Shown here one piece after another: positions 51,401-60,255 of a stretch of 64,000 bases of DNA. A program made the translations under genes and the position numbers. Numbering within the stretch: the first letter of the stretch is position 1; the number at the start of each line of letters is the position of its first letter. Source of the DNA: Roseitalea sp. (GTDB lineage: Bacteria; Pseudomonadota; Alphaproteobacteria; Rhizobiales; Rhizobiaceae); the NCBI GenBank assembly GCA_017642895.1, contig JAEPON010000006.1, positions 124,001 to 188,000 on the forward strand, read 5' to 3'. The notes beneath the pieces were generated by a model. The model made no database searches and was not told where the DNA came from. It saw nothing but the letters and a program-made list of their open reading frames with translations.

Positions 51401-51705
51401 GGGCACGCCGGTTCGAGCGCTTCCGCCGCGCGATCATGGGCGCCAAGCTGGCGGTCGCGTGCGGCCATGTCCAAAAGAGCAAGGAAGGCGTCATCCACCT
51501 GATCGCTACATCCATTTTGGACCGCACCTTTGAACTGAACCGGTTGTCGGACGCGCACCGGCCGACGATCGCGCTTTCACCTGCCGACGAGGTGATCCGT
51601 CCGCAATTTGCCCGTGGGGACAGCGCAAAAGGCGGCCCGCCACCCAGCCGTGGCCGCCACCCGCGCGATGTGCGCATCATCCCCAAGAGTCGGGATTTTC
51701 ACTAG
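48409..51705 (+). CDS. dnaE2: Error-prone DNA polymerase DnaE2
   Basis: 1098-residue C-family polymerase for damage-induced mutagenesis. The PHP domain ([34 protein letters not shown]) is followed by the palm with catalytic acids in [23 protein letters not shown]-type stretch appears as [22 protein letters not shown]. The C-terminal OB domain is at about 960-1060 ([17 protein letters not shown]). The upstream in-frame start at 48265 lies inside imuB and is less likely. It is the last gene of the LexA-controlled operon. Confidence 0.95.
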   Translation: [1098 protein letters not shown]

Positions 51706-51860
51706 AGCGGTTCCTGTTTGGCTGGAAGCGGATTGATGGACAGGATTTTCCGCGGACAGCGGCGTCGAAATCCTCGCTCGTCAAATCAAAGCGCCGGCTG
51801 GTTCATCCCCCCTTAAGGCCATGGTGCGAAGATTGCTCCCGAACTTTTGGAGAACCGGCT

Positions 51861-53051
51861 TTGATACTGGGCATTGGCGACATCGTCGCGGCGGCAGGCG
51901 TGCTGCTGGGCCTGAACTATGTGGCGCTGTTCATCGCCGCCTATTTGTTCGACCGTTCGGCCCGGCACCTTCTGTGGTATCTGGCCGGAGCGGGCGCGTT
52001 CATCGGCAGCAGCGCTGCCTATGTGATGACCGAGATCGCGCCGTTCCACGGTGTGTTCTTCATCCTTGACGATGTGCTTGTCTGCACCGGGTTCCTGCTG
52101 GTGTCGATGGGCATCTGCGCGCACGCCCGGCTGCGCGTGCCCGGCCGCATGTTCGCCGTGACCGCGATCATCGGTGCCTTTGTGATCACCGTCCTTGCGC
52201 CGCTTGGCGAATTGTCCCTGTCGCGCCTGACGGCTGTCAGCCTGTTTCAGGTCGCGTTGCCGGTGATGGTGGTTGTCCGGCTTTACCGATTGCCGGTGAT
52301 CAGCGGTCGTACGCGATTTCTGGCGACCATGCTGTGTGCCGTCATCCTGTCGGTCCTGATCCGCCCACTGATCGCGGCATGGGCCGTCAGCCATGGCGAT
52401 CTTTCGTTGCATGACCAGGCGGAGCTTTACGGCACCTATGCGGCAACGCCGTTCGCAGCGACCCTGTTCGCCTTTGCCGCGACCATCTTCTTTCTTGCGA
52501 TGAGCGATCTGGCCGCCACCTACCGGCATGCGTCGCTGACCGACAGCCTGACCGGCCTTTTGAACCGGCGCGGCTTTCTTGACGAAGGCAACCGGTTTGC
52601 CGCGCGTCCGGCCGCCCTGATCATGCTCGACATCGACAATTTCAAGGCGATCAACGACACGCATGGTCACGACCAGGGCGACAGGGTGATCGCCGGGGTC
52701 GCATCGGTGATCGCCGAAGCCGCGCCGCGTCCGCATCTGTGCGGCCGCCTTGGCGGGGAGGAATTCGCGATCCTGGTCGCGCGTGCCGAACTGCCGGTGG
52801 CGACGGCGCTGGCGCAGGCGATCCGTGTTGCCATCGAGATGGATCTGCAGGATAGCCTGCCAGACGGCAGACTGGTGACGGCGAGCCTGGGCGTCGCCGG
52901 CATTGGCGATGAAGGCATTGCAGGCGCGCTGATCGCCGCCGATCACGCGCTATATGATGCCAAAGAGGCGGGCCGCAACCGGGTGTGCGTCGCCGCCGCT
53001 GAACCGGCGCACGGTCGGGCAAGCCGCGCGGGCGGACGCCGCAGCGCATGA
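51861..53051 (+). CDS. Membrane-bound diguanylate cyclase (GGDEF)
   Basis: 396-residue enzyme making cyclic di-GMP. About six membrane segments fill residues 5-215, followed by a GGDEF domain (224-380). SLTDSLTGLLNRRGF starts it, LDIDNFKAINDTHGHDQGD holds the metal-binding Asp, and GRLGGEEF (295-302) is the active loop. The RxxD inhibitory site five residues before GGEEF is absent (PRPH). The TTG at 51861 has GGAGA nearby and keeps the first helix. Confidence 0.88.
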   Translation: MILGIGDIVAAAGVLLGLNYVALFIAAYLFDRSARHLLWYLAGAGAFIGSSAAYVMTEIAPFHGVFFILDDVLVCTGFLLVSMGICAHARLRVPGRMFAVTAIIGAFVITVLAPLGELSLSRLTAVSLFQVALPVMVVVRLYRLPVISGRTRFLATMLCAVILSVLIRPLIAAWAVSHGDLSLHDQAELYGTYAATPFAATLFAFAATIFFLAMSDLAATYRHASLTDSLTGLLNRRGFLDEGNRFAARPAALIMLDIDNFKAINDTHGHDQGDRVIAGVASVIAEAAPRPHLCGRLGGEEFAILVARAELPVATALAQAIRVAIEMDLQDSLPDGRLVTASLGVAGIGDEGIAGALIAADHALYDAKEAGRNRVCVAAAEPAHGRASRAGGRRSA

Positions 53052-53070
53052 GGCCGCCTTTGCGCTACAG

Positions 53071-54018
53071 CTAAAGCGGCAGCAGCGCGTCGATGATGTA
53101 GAGCCACACCGTCACGGAAACGACCGACAGCGCCGTCGCCATCAACAGCGTCGATGCCGCCAGGTTGACGGCGCGGTCATAAAGGCTGGCGAAAATGTAA
53201 ATGTTGACGCCCGGCGGCATGGCCGCCAGCGTGACAGCGGCGTGAACGGCCACGCTCGACAGGCCGAACACATGATGCGACAGGATGAATGCGATCGCCG
53301 GGTGGACGATCAACGAGATGCCCGACACTGTCAGCGTTTCGGGCAAGGCTGCTGTCAGCTTGTAGCGCGTCAGGGCGGCGCCGATGCCGACCAGCGCCAC
53401 CGGGATGGCCGCAGCGGCCAGCATGTCGACCGCCGCCTGCACCGGTTCGGGCAGGGCGATCCCCGCCGCATTGACTGCAAGGCCGGCCAGGATGCCGGCC
53501 ATCAGAGGGTTGGCCAGCACCGATTTGAACGCACCAACAAGCGTTGCGCGCAGCGTCCGGCCATCGCGCCGCATCAATTCCATGGTGATCATGCCGATGG
53601 TGTAGAGCAACGGTGCATGCAGCGCGATGATGCCGAAGGCCATCGTCATCGTCTCGCCGCCATGGGCGCGTTCGATGATCGGCAGTCCGAGCAGAACCGA
53701 ATTGGAGAAGGTTCCGGCAAAACCGACGGCGACGGCCTCGCCAGGTCGGCGCTTGAACACGGTGCGGGCGACGATGATGCCGCCGACGAAACAGACAAGC
53801 GCGCCGGTATAAAAACTGATCAGAAGCTGCGGCGAGAAGGCCTGATCCAGTTCGAGCCCGGCCATCGCACGGAACAGGAGAACGGGCACCGCGATCCGCA
53901 CCGCGAAAATGTTCAGCGCGTCGGCGAAATCGTCCTTCAGATAGCCGGACCGGACCGCGCCATAGCCGACACCGACCAGGATGAAGACTGGCAGAACGGT
54001 CAGCAATATATCGAGCAT
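53071..54018 (-). CDS. AEC family (auxin efflux carrier-like) transporter
   Basis: 315-residue membrane protein with about ten helices. The repeated start ILLTVLPVFILVGVGYGAVRSG, the mid-part GFAGTFSNSVLLGLPII and the second half ALPEPVQAAVDMLAAAAIPVALVGIGAAL match AEC permeases. The substrate is unknown; some family members export malonate or malate. It converges on the diguanylate cyclase gene. Confidence 0.88.
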   Translation of the reverse strand: MLDILLTVLPVFILVGVGYGAVRSGYLKDDFADALNIFAVRIAVPVLLFRAMAGLELDQAFSPQLLISFYTGALVCFVGGIIVARTVFKRRPGEAVAVGFAGTFSNSVLLGLPIIERAHGGETMTMAFGIIALHAPLLYTIGMITMELMRRDGRTLRATLVGAFKSVLANPLMAGILAGLAVNAAGIALPEPVQAAVDMLAAAAIPVALVGIGAALTRYKLTAALPETLTVSGISLIVHPAIAFILSHHVFGLSSVAVHAAVTLAAMPPGVNIYIFASLYDRAVNLAASTLLMATALSVVSVTVWLYIIDALLPL

Positions 54019-54098
54019 GGAACGCTGCGGGCTGGCGGGAACAATGACCGTTCAATAGGTCAAGCGCTTGCCAAAAGCGAGCCGCGGAATTGTGCCGG

Positions 54099-54536
54099 TC
54101 AGGTGCGCGTCGCCTCGCCGTCCACCACGGGACCGTCTTCGGCGTCGGCGGAAGCGGAGGTGTCGATCTCTTCCTCAGCCAATGCCCTGCGCGCGGCCGC
54201 GCGGTGGGCGTCCGTGATGTTGCCCCTGACAGCCGCAAACGCCGCGGTCAGAACGGCGATGTCGTCGCCGAAGCCGAAGGTCAGAAGAAAGTCGGGAATG
54301 GCGTCGAGCGGCAGGATGAAATAGGCCAGCGCCGCCAAAAGGATGCCGCGCACGCGCGGCGGCGTTTCAGGATCCATCGCGCAGAAATAGCCGGCGACGA
54401 CCTCGTCGATGAACGGGATCATCCGCGCATAGCGCCTGACCTTGGGCCAGAACCTGTTGCGCACCTTTTGTTCGCGCCGGGATTGGGTCTCCTCGGATCC
54501 CGGCTCCAGAATTTCGCCGATCTTGACGTCGTCCAT
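54099..54536 (-). CDS. YkvA family protein (DUF1232)
   Basis: 145-residue protein. The DUF1232 core is GILLAALAYFILPLDAIPDFLLTFGFGDDIAVLTAAF (about 74-110), one hydrophobic hairpin with PxDxxPD. An acidic C-terminal tail follows. Function is unknown. The ATG at 54536 is chosen over one at 54584 because the extra residues are proline-rich and non-conserved. Confidence 0.85.
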   Translation of the reverse strand: MDDVKIGEILEPGSEETQSRREQKVRNRFWPKVRRYARMIPFIDEVVAGYFCAMDPETPPRVRGILLAALAYFILPLDAIPDFLLTFGFGDDIAVLTAAFAAVRGNITDAHRAAARRALAEEEIDTSASADAEDGPVVDGEATRT

Positions 54537-54593
54537 CGCACGCCCTCCTGGCGACCAGATGGGCGCGGGCGGCGGCGGTTTCAAGCGTTCCGG

Positions 54594-54887
54594 TCAGCCG
54601 GCGGCCTTGTCCATCGCCTTCGCCAAATCGATGTCGAGCGCCGTCACGCCACCGGAATCATGGGTGGTCAGCCGCACCTCGACCCGGTTGTAGACGTTGA
54701 ACCATTCGGGATGGTGATCCATCTTCTCGGCTGTCAGTGCGGCGGCGGTCATGAAGGCAAAGGCTTCGGTAAACCCTTTGAACCTGAAGGTCCGCGTGAT
54801 CGCCTTTCCGTTCTCTTCGGCCGCCCAGCCCGCCAGTGTTTCGAGCGCCGTTGTCAATTCGTCGGGCGTCAGGCAGGGTTTGGGCAT
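54594..54887 (-). CDS. phhB: Pterin-4a-carbinolamine dehydratase
   Basis: 97-residue enzyme that regenerates quinonoid dihydrobiopterin after aromatic hydroxylation. [35 protein letters not shown] contains the active-site HHPEW stretch. No phenylalanine hydroxylase gene is in the window, so the partner pathway is not shown. It is divergent from the phosphatase gene at 54950 with 62 bp between. Confidence 0.92.
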   Translation of the reverse strand: MPKPCLTPDELTTALETLAGWAAEENGKAITRTFRFKGFTEAFAFMTAAALTAEKMDHHPEWFNVYNRVEVRLTTHDSGGVTALDIDLAKAMDKAAG

Positions 54888-54949
54888 GGTCCGGGCTCCT
54901 TGATACGATGTTGGGTCAATGTAGCGTTTCGGGCAGCCAGGGAAAGCCG

Positions 54950-55432
54950 ATGATGCGGGTTCTGTTCGTTTGTCTGGGCAATATCTGCCGGTCACCGCTG
55001 GCCGAGGGCGTGTTCCGCGCCGAAGCAGAGCAGGCCGGCTTTTTGGACGGATTGACCGTCGATTCGGCCGGCACGGGAAACTGGCATGCGGGCGAAGCGC
55101 CCGACGCGCGGGCCATCGCCGTAGCCGCCGAGCATGGCATCGACATATCCGGCCAGCGCGCCCGCCAGATCAAACGCGGCGATTTCCACGCCTTCGACCT
55201 GATCCTGGGGATGGACCACAGGAACGTGCAGGCGCTGACCCGTATGGCCGCGTTCGACAACAAGGCGACGATCGATCTGTTTCTGGGTCACGCCACCGGC
55301 GAGACCCGCGATGTCGCCGATCCCTATTTCGGCGACGAAGCGGATTTCCAGGCGGCCTATCGCGACATAAAGGCGGGCTCGGCGGCGTTGGCGGCGGCGC
55401 TCGCGGGAAAAGCGTCCCGCGACAGCGGATAG
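54950..55432 (+). CDS. Low molecular weight protein-tyrosine phosphatase
   Basis: 160-residue phosphatase. The P loop CLGNICRS (C8, R14) starts near the N-terminus and the general acid lies in VADPYFGD. The substrate is not known; relatives act on tyrosine kinases of exopolysaccharide export or stand alone. A second ATG follows at 54953. Its last 76 bases overlap the 3' end of the convergent thpR gene. Confidence 0.92.
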   Translation: MMRVLFVCLGNICRSPLAEGVFRAEAEQAGFLDGLTVDSAGTGNWHAGEAPDARAIAVAAEHGIDISGQRARQIKRGDFHAFDLILGMDHRNVQALTRMAAFDNKATIDLFLGHATGETRDVADPYFGDEADFQAAYRDIKAGSAALAAALAGKASRDSG

Positions 55433-55950
55433 CTTTCCTCGACAATGTAAGGCCCGCCGCCGACCGAATCGCGCGACGACATCAGCGTGAAATGATCGAC
55501 CTTGAAGGACGGGACGAAAAACCCGCCGCGCACCGACAGATAGTTGGCGACCGCCTGTGGCGAGACGTTGCGCAGCCGCGCCAGCGTCACATGCGGAGTG
55601 AATTTGCGCGGATCGGGCGCAAGACCCAGGCGCCGGCAGATGCGGGCGATCTCGGCCTGAAGGTCGATCAGATCCGGCGAGGCGGTGGGCACGGCGAACA
55701 GCGAGTGCGGCTTCTTGCCGCCGAATGCGCCAAGGCCCGACAGACCCAGCGAGAAGGGCCGCCGGTGTACCCGTTCGAGCGCATGGGCGATCTCGTCGGC
55801 CATGTGATGTTCGATGTCACCGATGAACCGCAGCGTGAGATGATAGTTCTCCATGTCGATCCAGCGGGCACCGGGCAGGCCTCCGCGCAGCATCGACATA
55901 TGGGTTGCGGCCTGGTGAGGGATTTCGAGAGCGGCGAATAGGCGCGGCAT
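55357..55950 (-). CDS. thpR: RNA 2',3'-cyclic 3'-phosphodiesterase ThpR (2H family)
   Basis: 197-residue 2H phosphoesterase. The two catalytic HxTx motifs are HLTL (H37) and HVTL (H120). It starts MPRLFAALEIP and RWIDMENYHLTLRFIG fits the family. The C-terminal part, past the fold (about 180-197), is encoded in the stretch overlapping the phosphatase gene. Confidence 0.92.
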   Translation of the reverse strand: MPRLFAALEIPHQAATHMSMLRGGLPGARWIDMENYHLTLRFIGDIEHHMADEIAHALERVHRRPFSLGLSGLGAFGGKKPHSLFAVPTASPDLIDLQAEIARICRRLGLAPDPRKFTPHVTLARLRNVSPQAVANYLSVRGGFFVPSFKVDHFTLMSSRDSVGGGPYIVEESYPLSRDAFPASAAANAAEPAFMSR

Positions 55951-56087
55951 GGCAATGTCCCCTCATTTTCGAACGGTGGGCGTTGCCATCGCGCGGACCG
56001 CAAATCACCCCCGCCTTGATGTGAGCGAATCACGCATGCGCGCGAAGCGCAAGGCCATTTTCCGATACCAATCGTTAACGATTTCCG

Positions 56088-56726
56088 TCAGTTGCCGTCG
56101 CGCCCCGACAGGTAGGTCCGCATCAGCGGCACAAAGCGTTCGACCATGGCCGCAACGCCATCGGACGTCGGATGAATGCCGTCGGCCTGCATCATGCCAT
56201 CGACCGTGATCGCGCCGTCCAGAAAGAAGGGATAGAGCGGTACGTCGTGCTCTTGCGCAAGCTCTGCAAAGATGGTGTCGAAACGACCGGCATAGTCGCC
56301 GCCCATGTTTGGCGGTGCGCGCATGCCGGCAAGGATCACGTCGATGCCGCGCGCCTCAAGCCGTTCGATCATCGCCTCCAGATTGGCGCGGGTCAGGTCC
56401 GGCGCGATGCCGCGCAGCGCGTCATTTCCGCCAAGCTCCAGGATCACGAAGTGGGTGCCGTCGGGCACAGACCAGTCGAGCCTGGCGAGGCCGCCGGAGG
56501 TCGTGTCTCCGGAAACACCGGCATTGGTGATGGCAACATCGAACCCTTCGGCCTTCAATGCGGCTTCGAGCTGTTCGGGGAAACCGGCATCGGCGGGAAG
56601 CTGATAGCCCGCCATGAGGCTGTCGCCTAAACCGACGCCACGCACGGTCTCGGCCTGCGCCAAAGGCGTCCAAAGGCAGAGCGCAAAACCGGTGGCGGCA
56701 AAAAAGCGTAGGAATTGTTTGAACAT
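56088..56726 (-). CDS. tesA: Periplasmic SGNH arylesterase / thioesterase I (TesA-like)
   Basis: 212-residue secreted hydrolase. A signal peptide (cut after AQA, about residue 25) is followed by VGLGDSLMAGY with the nucleophile S36. Block III is ELGGNDALRGI, and the C-terminal DGIHPTSDGVAAM carries the catalytic Asp and His. It is divergent from ybbA, the same layout as tesA-ybbA-ybbP in E. coli. Confidence 0.9.
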   Translation of the reverse strand: MFKQFLRFFAATGFALCLWTPLAQAETVRGVGLGDSLMAGYQLPADAGFPEQLEAALKAEGFDVAITNAGVSGDTTSGGLARLDWSVPDGTHFVILELGGNDALRGIAPDLTRANLEAMIERLEARGIDVILAGMRAPPNMGGDYAGRFDTIFAELAQEHDVPLYPFFLDGAITVDGMMQADGIHPTSDGVAAMVERFVPLMRTYLSGRDGN

Positions 56727-56786
56727 GCGCGACCGTCTTCCCATTTACTGACGCAACCTTCGGCGCCCATATAGGTAGTTTTGCCC

Positions 56787-57488
56787 GTGTCTGAACCCGT
56801 CATCGCCCTTGACCATGTCAATCTCAAGCTCGGCTCGGCGGCGAGCCAGGTTCAGGTGCTCAAAAATGTCAGCCTGTCGGTGCCAAAGGGCGAAGCGGTC
56901 GGCATTGTCGGCCCGTCCGGCTCCGGCAAGACGACGCTTCTGATGGTGCTGGCCGGACTGGAGAGGCCCGACAGCGGCAGCGTCGCGGTGGCCGGCGCCC
57001 GGCTTGACCAGATGAGTGAAGACGCGATCGCCCGGTTCCGCGGCCGCAATATCGGTTTTGTCTTTCAGTCCTTTCACCTGATCGCCAACATGACGGCGCT
57101 CGAAAACGTCGCCGTGCCGCTGGAACTGGCCGGCGCGGACGACGCATTCGACCGCGCCCGCGCCGAACTGGAAGCGGTCGGGCTCAAGGACCGAATGACC
57201 CACTATCCGGGGCAACTGTCCGGGGGCGAACAGCAGCGTGTGGCGATCGCCCGGGCGCTCGCGCCGGAACCGGCGATCCTGATCGCCGATGAGCCGACCG
57301 GCAATCTCGACCAGGACACGGGCCGGCAGATCGCCGACCTCATCTTCGACACGCAAAAGAAGCGCGGCACGAGCTTTGTCCTTGTCACCCATGACGCCGC
57401 GCTGGCCGAGCGCTGCGACCGTCAGGTGCGGGTCCGCTCGGGCGAAGTGTTCGCCGGCGATGCCGCCGCCAAGGTGGCGGCCGAATAA
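56787..57488 (+). CDS. ybbA: ABC transporter ATP-binding protein YbbA
   Basis: 233-residue LolD/MacB-like ATPase. Walker A is GPSGSGKTT, the Q loop VFQSFHLI, signature LSGGEQQR, Walker B ILIADEPTGNLD and switch His LVTHD. A GTG at 56787 (VSEPVIAL) fits; a TTG at 56781 is two codons upstream. The stop overlaps the ybbP start by one base. It likely powers extraction or export of a membrane lipid or lipoprotein. Confidence 0.9.
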   Translation: MSEPVIALDHVNLKLGSAASQVQVLKNVSLSVPKGEAVGIVGPSGSGKTTLLMVLAGLERPDSGSVAVAGARLDQMSEDAIARFRGRNIGFVFQSFHLIANMTALENVAVPLELAGADDAFDRARAELEAVGLKDRMTHYPGQLSGGEQQRVAIARALAPEPAILIADEPTGNLDQDTGRQIADLIFDTQKKRGTSFVLVTHDAALAERCDRQVRVRSGEVFAGDAAAKVAAE

Positions 57489-60043
57489 TGAACGCGCTGA
57501 CTGGTCAGATCGCGCTTGCCTTCCGGTTCGCGCTGCGCGAGGTGCGCGGCGGCCTCTCCGGCTTTTACGTCTTTTTGGCCTGCATCGCGCTTGGCACCGG
57601 CGCGATCGGCGGCGTCAATGCGGTGGCGCAGGCCATCACCCAGGGCATTCAATCCGAAGGGCGGTCGATCCTGGGCGGCGATATCCGCTTCGAACTGATC
57701 CACCGGACGACGACGCCCGAGGAACTGGCGACATTGCAGGCGATCGGAACGGTTGCCGAGAGCGCCAACACGCGTTCCATGGCAAGACTTGAAGACCAGT
57801 CGGACCAGACGCTGGTCGAGATCAAGGCGGTCGATGATCTTTATCCGCTCTACAGCGCATTCGAGACCGAGCCAGCCTTGGGGCAGACCGATTACTCGCT
57901 GACCGACGGCGCCTGGGGCATCGCCGTTCAGCCGATCCTGCTCGAACGGCTCGGCCTGTCGGTTGGCGATACCATCCTGATCGGCGATGCGCGCTTTTCG
58001 ATCCGGGCGACGATCGCGCTTGAACCCGATGCGCTGTCCGACGGCATCGGCCTTGCGCCGCGCATTGTCATGTCGCTCGATGCGCTCGAAGCGTCGGGCC
58101 TGATCCAGCCCGGCTCGCTGGTCGAGCGGGTCTACAAGATACGCACCGATCCGGGCACGACCGATGCGCAATTGCGGGCGGCGATCGAACAGGCCAACGA
58201 CACCCATCCGACAGCCGGCTGGTCGGTGCGCACACGCGCCAACGCAGCGCCGGCGCTTGCCGCCAACATCGAACGGTTCGCGCAGTTCCTCACGCTGGTC
58301 GGCCTGACGGCGATGGTTACCGGCGGGGTCGGCGTTGCCAATGCGGTGCGGGCGTTTCTCGATTCCAAGCGTGACGTGATCGCCACCTTCAAATGCCTTG
58401 GCGCGCCGGGCCGGCTCGTCACCATGATCTATCTGTTCCAGATCCTGATGGTCGGCGCGGTCGGCATCGCGATCGGCCTGGTGCTTGCCGCGCTCGCGCC
58501 GGTGGCCGCCGCCGCCGCGCTCTCGGGCATCGTGCCGCTGCCGGCGGCGGGCGCCGGCTTCTTTCCCGGCGCTTTGTTGCTGGCCGTCGTCTTCGCGATC
58601 CTGACGATCTTCGTCTTTGCCCTGGTTCCGCTCGGCCGGGCACGTGACATCCCGGCCTCCAACCTCTTCCGCAACCAGACCATGGCCGAACGCGGCCTGC
58701 CGCGCACGGCCTATGTCGTCGGCGCCGGTCTGGCGGCCCTTCTGCTGACCGGGCTTGCGGTCTGGTTTTCCGAGGAGCGCGCGCTTGCCGCCGGCTTTCT
58801 CGCCGGCGTTGCGGCCGCCTTCCTGATCCTGCGCGTCGTCTCGGACGGCATTCAGGCGCTGGCCCGCCGTGTCCGCAATATGCCCGGCACCTCGCTGCGC
58901 ATGGCTGTGGGCAACATTCACCGCCCCGGCGCGCTGACACCGTCGGTCGTCCTGGCACTGGGTCTTGGCCTGACCCTGCTGGTCGCGCTGGCGCTGATCG
59001 ATACCAATCTGCGCCAACAGATCGCCGGCAACCTTCCCGAGCGGGCGCCCAACTTCTTCTTCGTCGACATCCAGTCCGATGTGGTCGACGATTTCGCGAC
59101 GCTGGTCGAGACCGAGGCGGGTGACGCGGGCAAGCTGGTGCGGGTGCCGATGCTGCGCGGGCGGATCGTCGAGCTGAATGGCCAAAACGTTGCCGAGATG
59201 GAATTGCCGCCCGAGGGCGCGTGGGTCTTGCGCGGCGATCGCGGCATCACCTACGCGCAGAACGTGCCGGAAAATTCGAGCCTGTCGGCGGGCGAATGGT
59301 GGCCGGCGGACCATTCGGGAGATGCGCTGGTCTCGTTCTCCGCCGAGGAAGCGGGTGAATTGGGGCTTTCCATAGGTGACACGGTGACCGTCAACGTGCT
59401 CGGCCGCAACATCACCGCGACGATTGCCAATTTTCGACAGGTCGAATGGGAATCGTTGGCGATCAATTTCGTCATGGTGTTCTCGCCCAACACGTTTGCC
59501 GGCGCGCCGCATTCATGGCTGGCAACACTGACCATGCCCGATGCCGATTTCGAGCAGGAAGCGGGCATCCTGTCGTCGGTGACACGCACCTTTCCGGCGG
59601 TGACGAGCGTGCGCGTCAAGGATGCGATCGAGCTGGTCAACCGCGTCGTCGGCCAGTTGGCCGCCGCCGTGCGCGCCGCCGCCGCCGTTGCGCTGATCGC
59701 CTCCGTCCTGGTTCTGGCCGGGGCGCTTGCCGCCGGCAACCGGGCCCGGGTGCATGATGCGGTGGTTCTCAAGACGCTTGGCGCGACCCGCACGACGCTG
59801 ATCCGCACCTTTGTGACCGAATATGCGATCCTGGGCTTTGCAACGGCGGTCTTCGCGTTGCTCGCCGGTGGTGTCGCGGCATGGTTCGTCGTCAGCCAGA
59901 TCATGACCCTGCCCTGGACTTTCCGCCCCGAGATCGCGGCGGTGACGATCCTTGCGGCGCTGGCCTGCACGGTTGGCTTCGGCCTTCTGGGCACGTGGCG
60001 CGTTCTGGGCCAGAAAGCGGCGCCGGTCCTGCGCAATCTTTAA
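57488..60043 (+). CDS. ybbP: FtsX-family ABC permease YbbP
   Basis: 851-residue permease with about ten membrane helices in the YbbP layout. An N-terminal helix (about 20-45) is followed by a large periplasmic domain (50-250). Helices with FtsX signatures come next (AQFLTLVGLTAMVTGGVGVA, TFKCLGAPGRLV), then a second soluble domain (about 510-700) and a second FtsX set (HDAVVLKTLGATRTTLIRTF). It pairs with YbbA. Confidence 0.9.
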   Translation: MNALTGQIALAFRFALREVRGGLSGFYVFLACIALGTGAIGGVNAVAQAITQGIQSEGRSILGGDIRFELIHRTTTPEELATLQAIGTVAESANTRSMARLEDQSDQTLVEIKAVDDLYPLYSAFETEPALGQTDYSLTDGAWGIAVQPILLERLGLSVGDTILIGDARFSIRATIALEPDALSDGIGLAPRIVMSLDALEASGLIQPGSLVERVYKIRTDPGTTDAQLRAAIEQANDTHPTAGWSVRTRANAAPALAANIERFAQFLTLVGLTAMVTGGVGVANAVRAFLDSKRDVIATFKCLGAPGRLVTMIYLFQILMVGAVGIAIGLVLAALAPVAAAAALSGIVPLPAAGAGFFPGALLLAVVFAILTIFVFALVPLGRARDIPASNLFRNQTMAERGLPRTAYVVGAGLAALLLTGLAVWFSEERALAAGFLAGVAAAFLILRVVSDGIQALARRVRNMPGTSLRMAVGNIHRPGALTPSVVLALGLGLTLLVALALIDTNLRQQIAGNLPERAPNFFFVDIQSDVVDDFATLVETEAGDAGKLVRVPMLRGRIVELNGQNVAEMELPPEGAWVLRGDRGITYAQNVPENSSLSAGEWWPADHSGDALVSFSAEEAGELGLSIGDTVTVNVLGRNITATIANFRQVEWESLAINFVMVFSPNTFAGAPHSWLATLTMPDADFEQEAGILSSVTRTFPAVTSVRVKDAIELVNRVVGQLAAAVRAAAAVALIASVLVLAGALAAGNRARVHDAVVLKTLGATRTTLIRTFVTEYAILGFATAVFALLAGGVAAWFVVSQIMTLPWTFRPEIAAVTILAALACTVGFGLLGTWRVLGQKAAPVLRNL

Positions 60044-60255
60044 CGCCCTGTTTACCGTGCCCGGCCGGTTTTTCCGCGCTGCGCGCATTCGTCCTGCGCC
60101 TTTGCCGGCTTGTCCGACCGGAAATTCTTGTAAAAGCTGCCCTGCCGCCTCATATTACGCCCAGGCATGCTGGAGGTCCCGCCAGCGGCGCCTCGGCGTG
60201 TGCATTTACGCGCGGCCGGACACCCGACGGGACGTGAAGGCTTAACGAGGACGAA

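Noticed and set aside
48862..51558. Minus-strand 898-codon frame opposite dnaE2
   Set aside because: Mirror frame of a highly biased coding strand; no protein-like motif.
57422..59512. Minus-strand 696-codon frame opposite ybbP
   Set aside because: Arg/Asp/Gln-rich shadow without domains.
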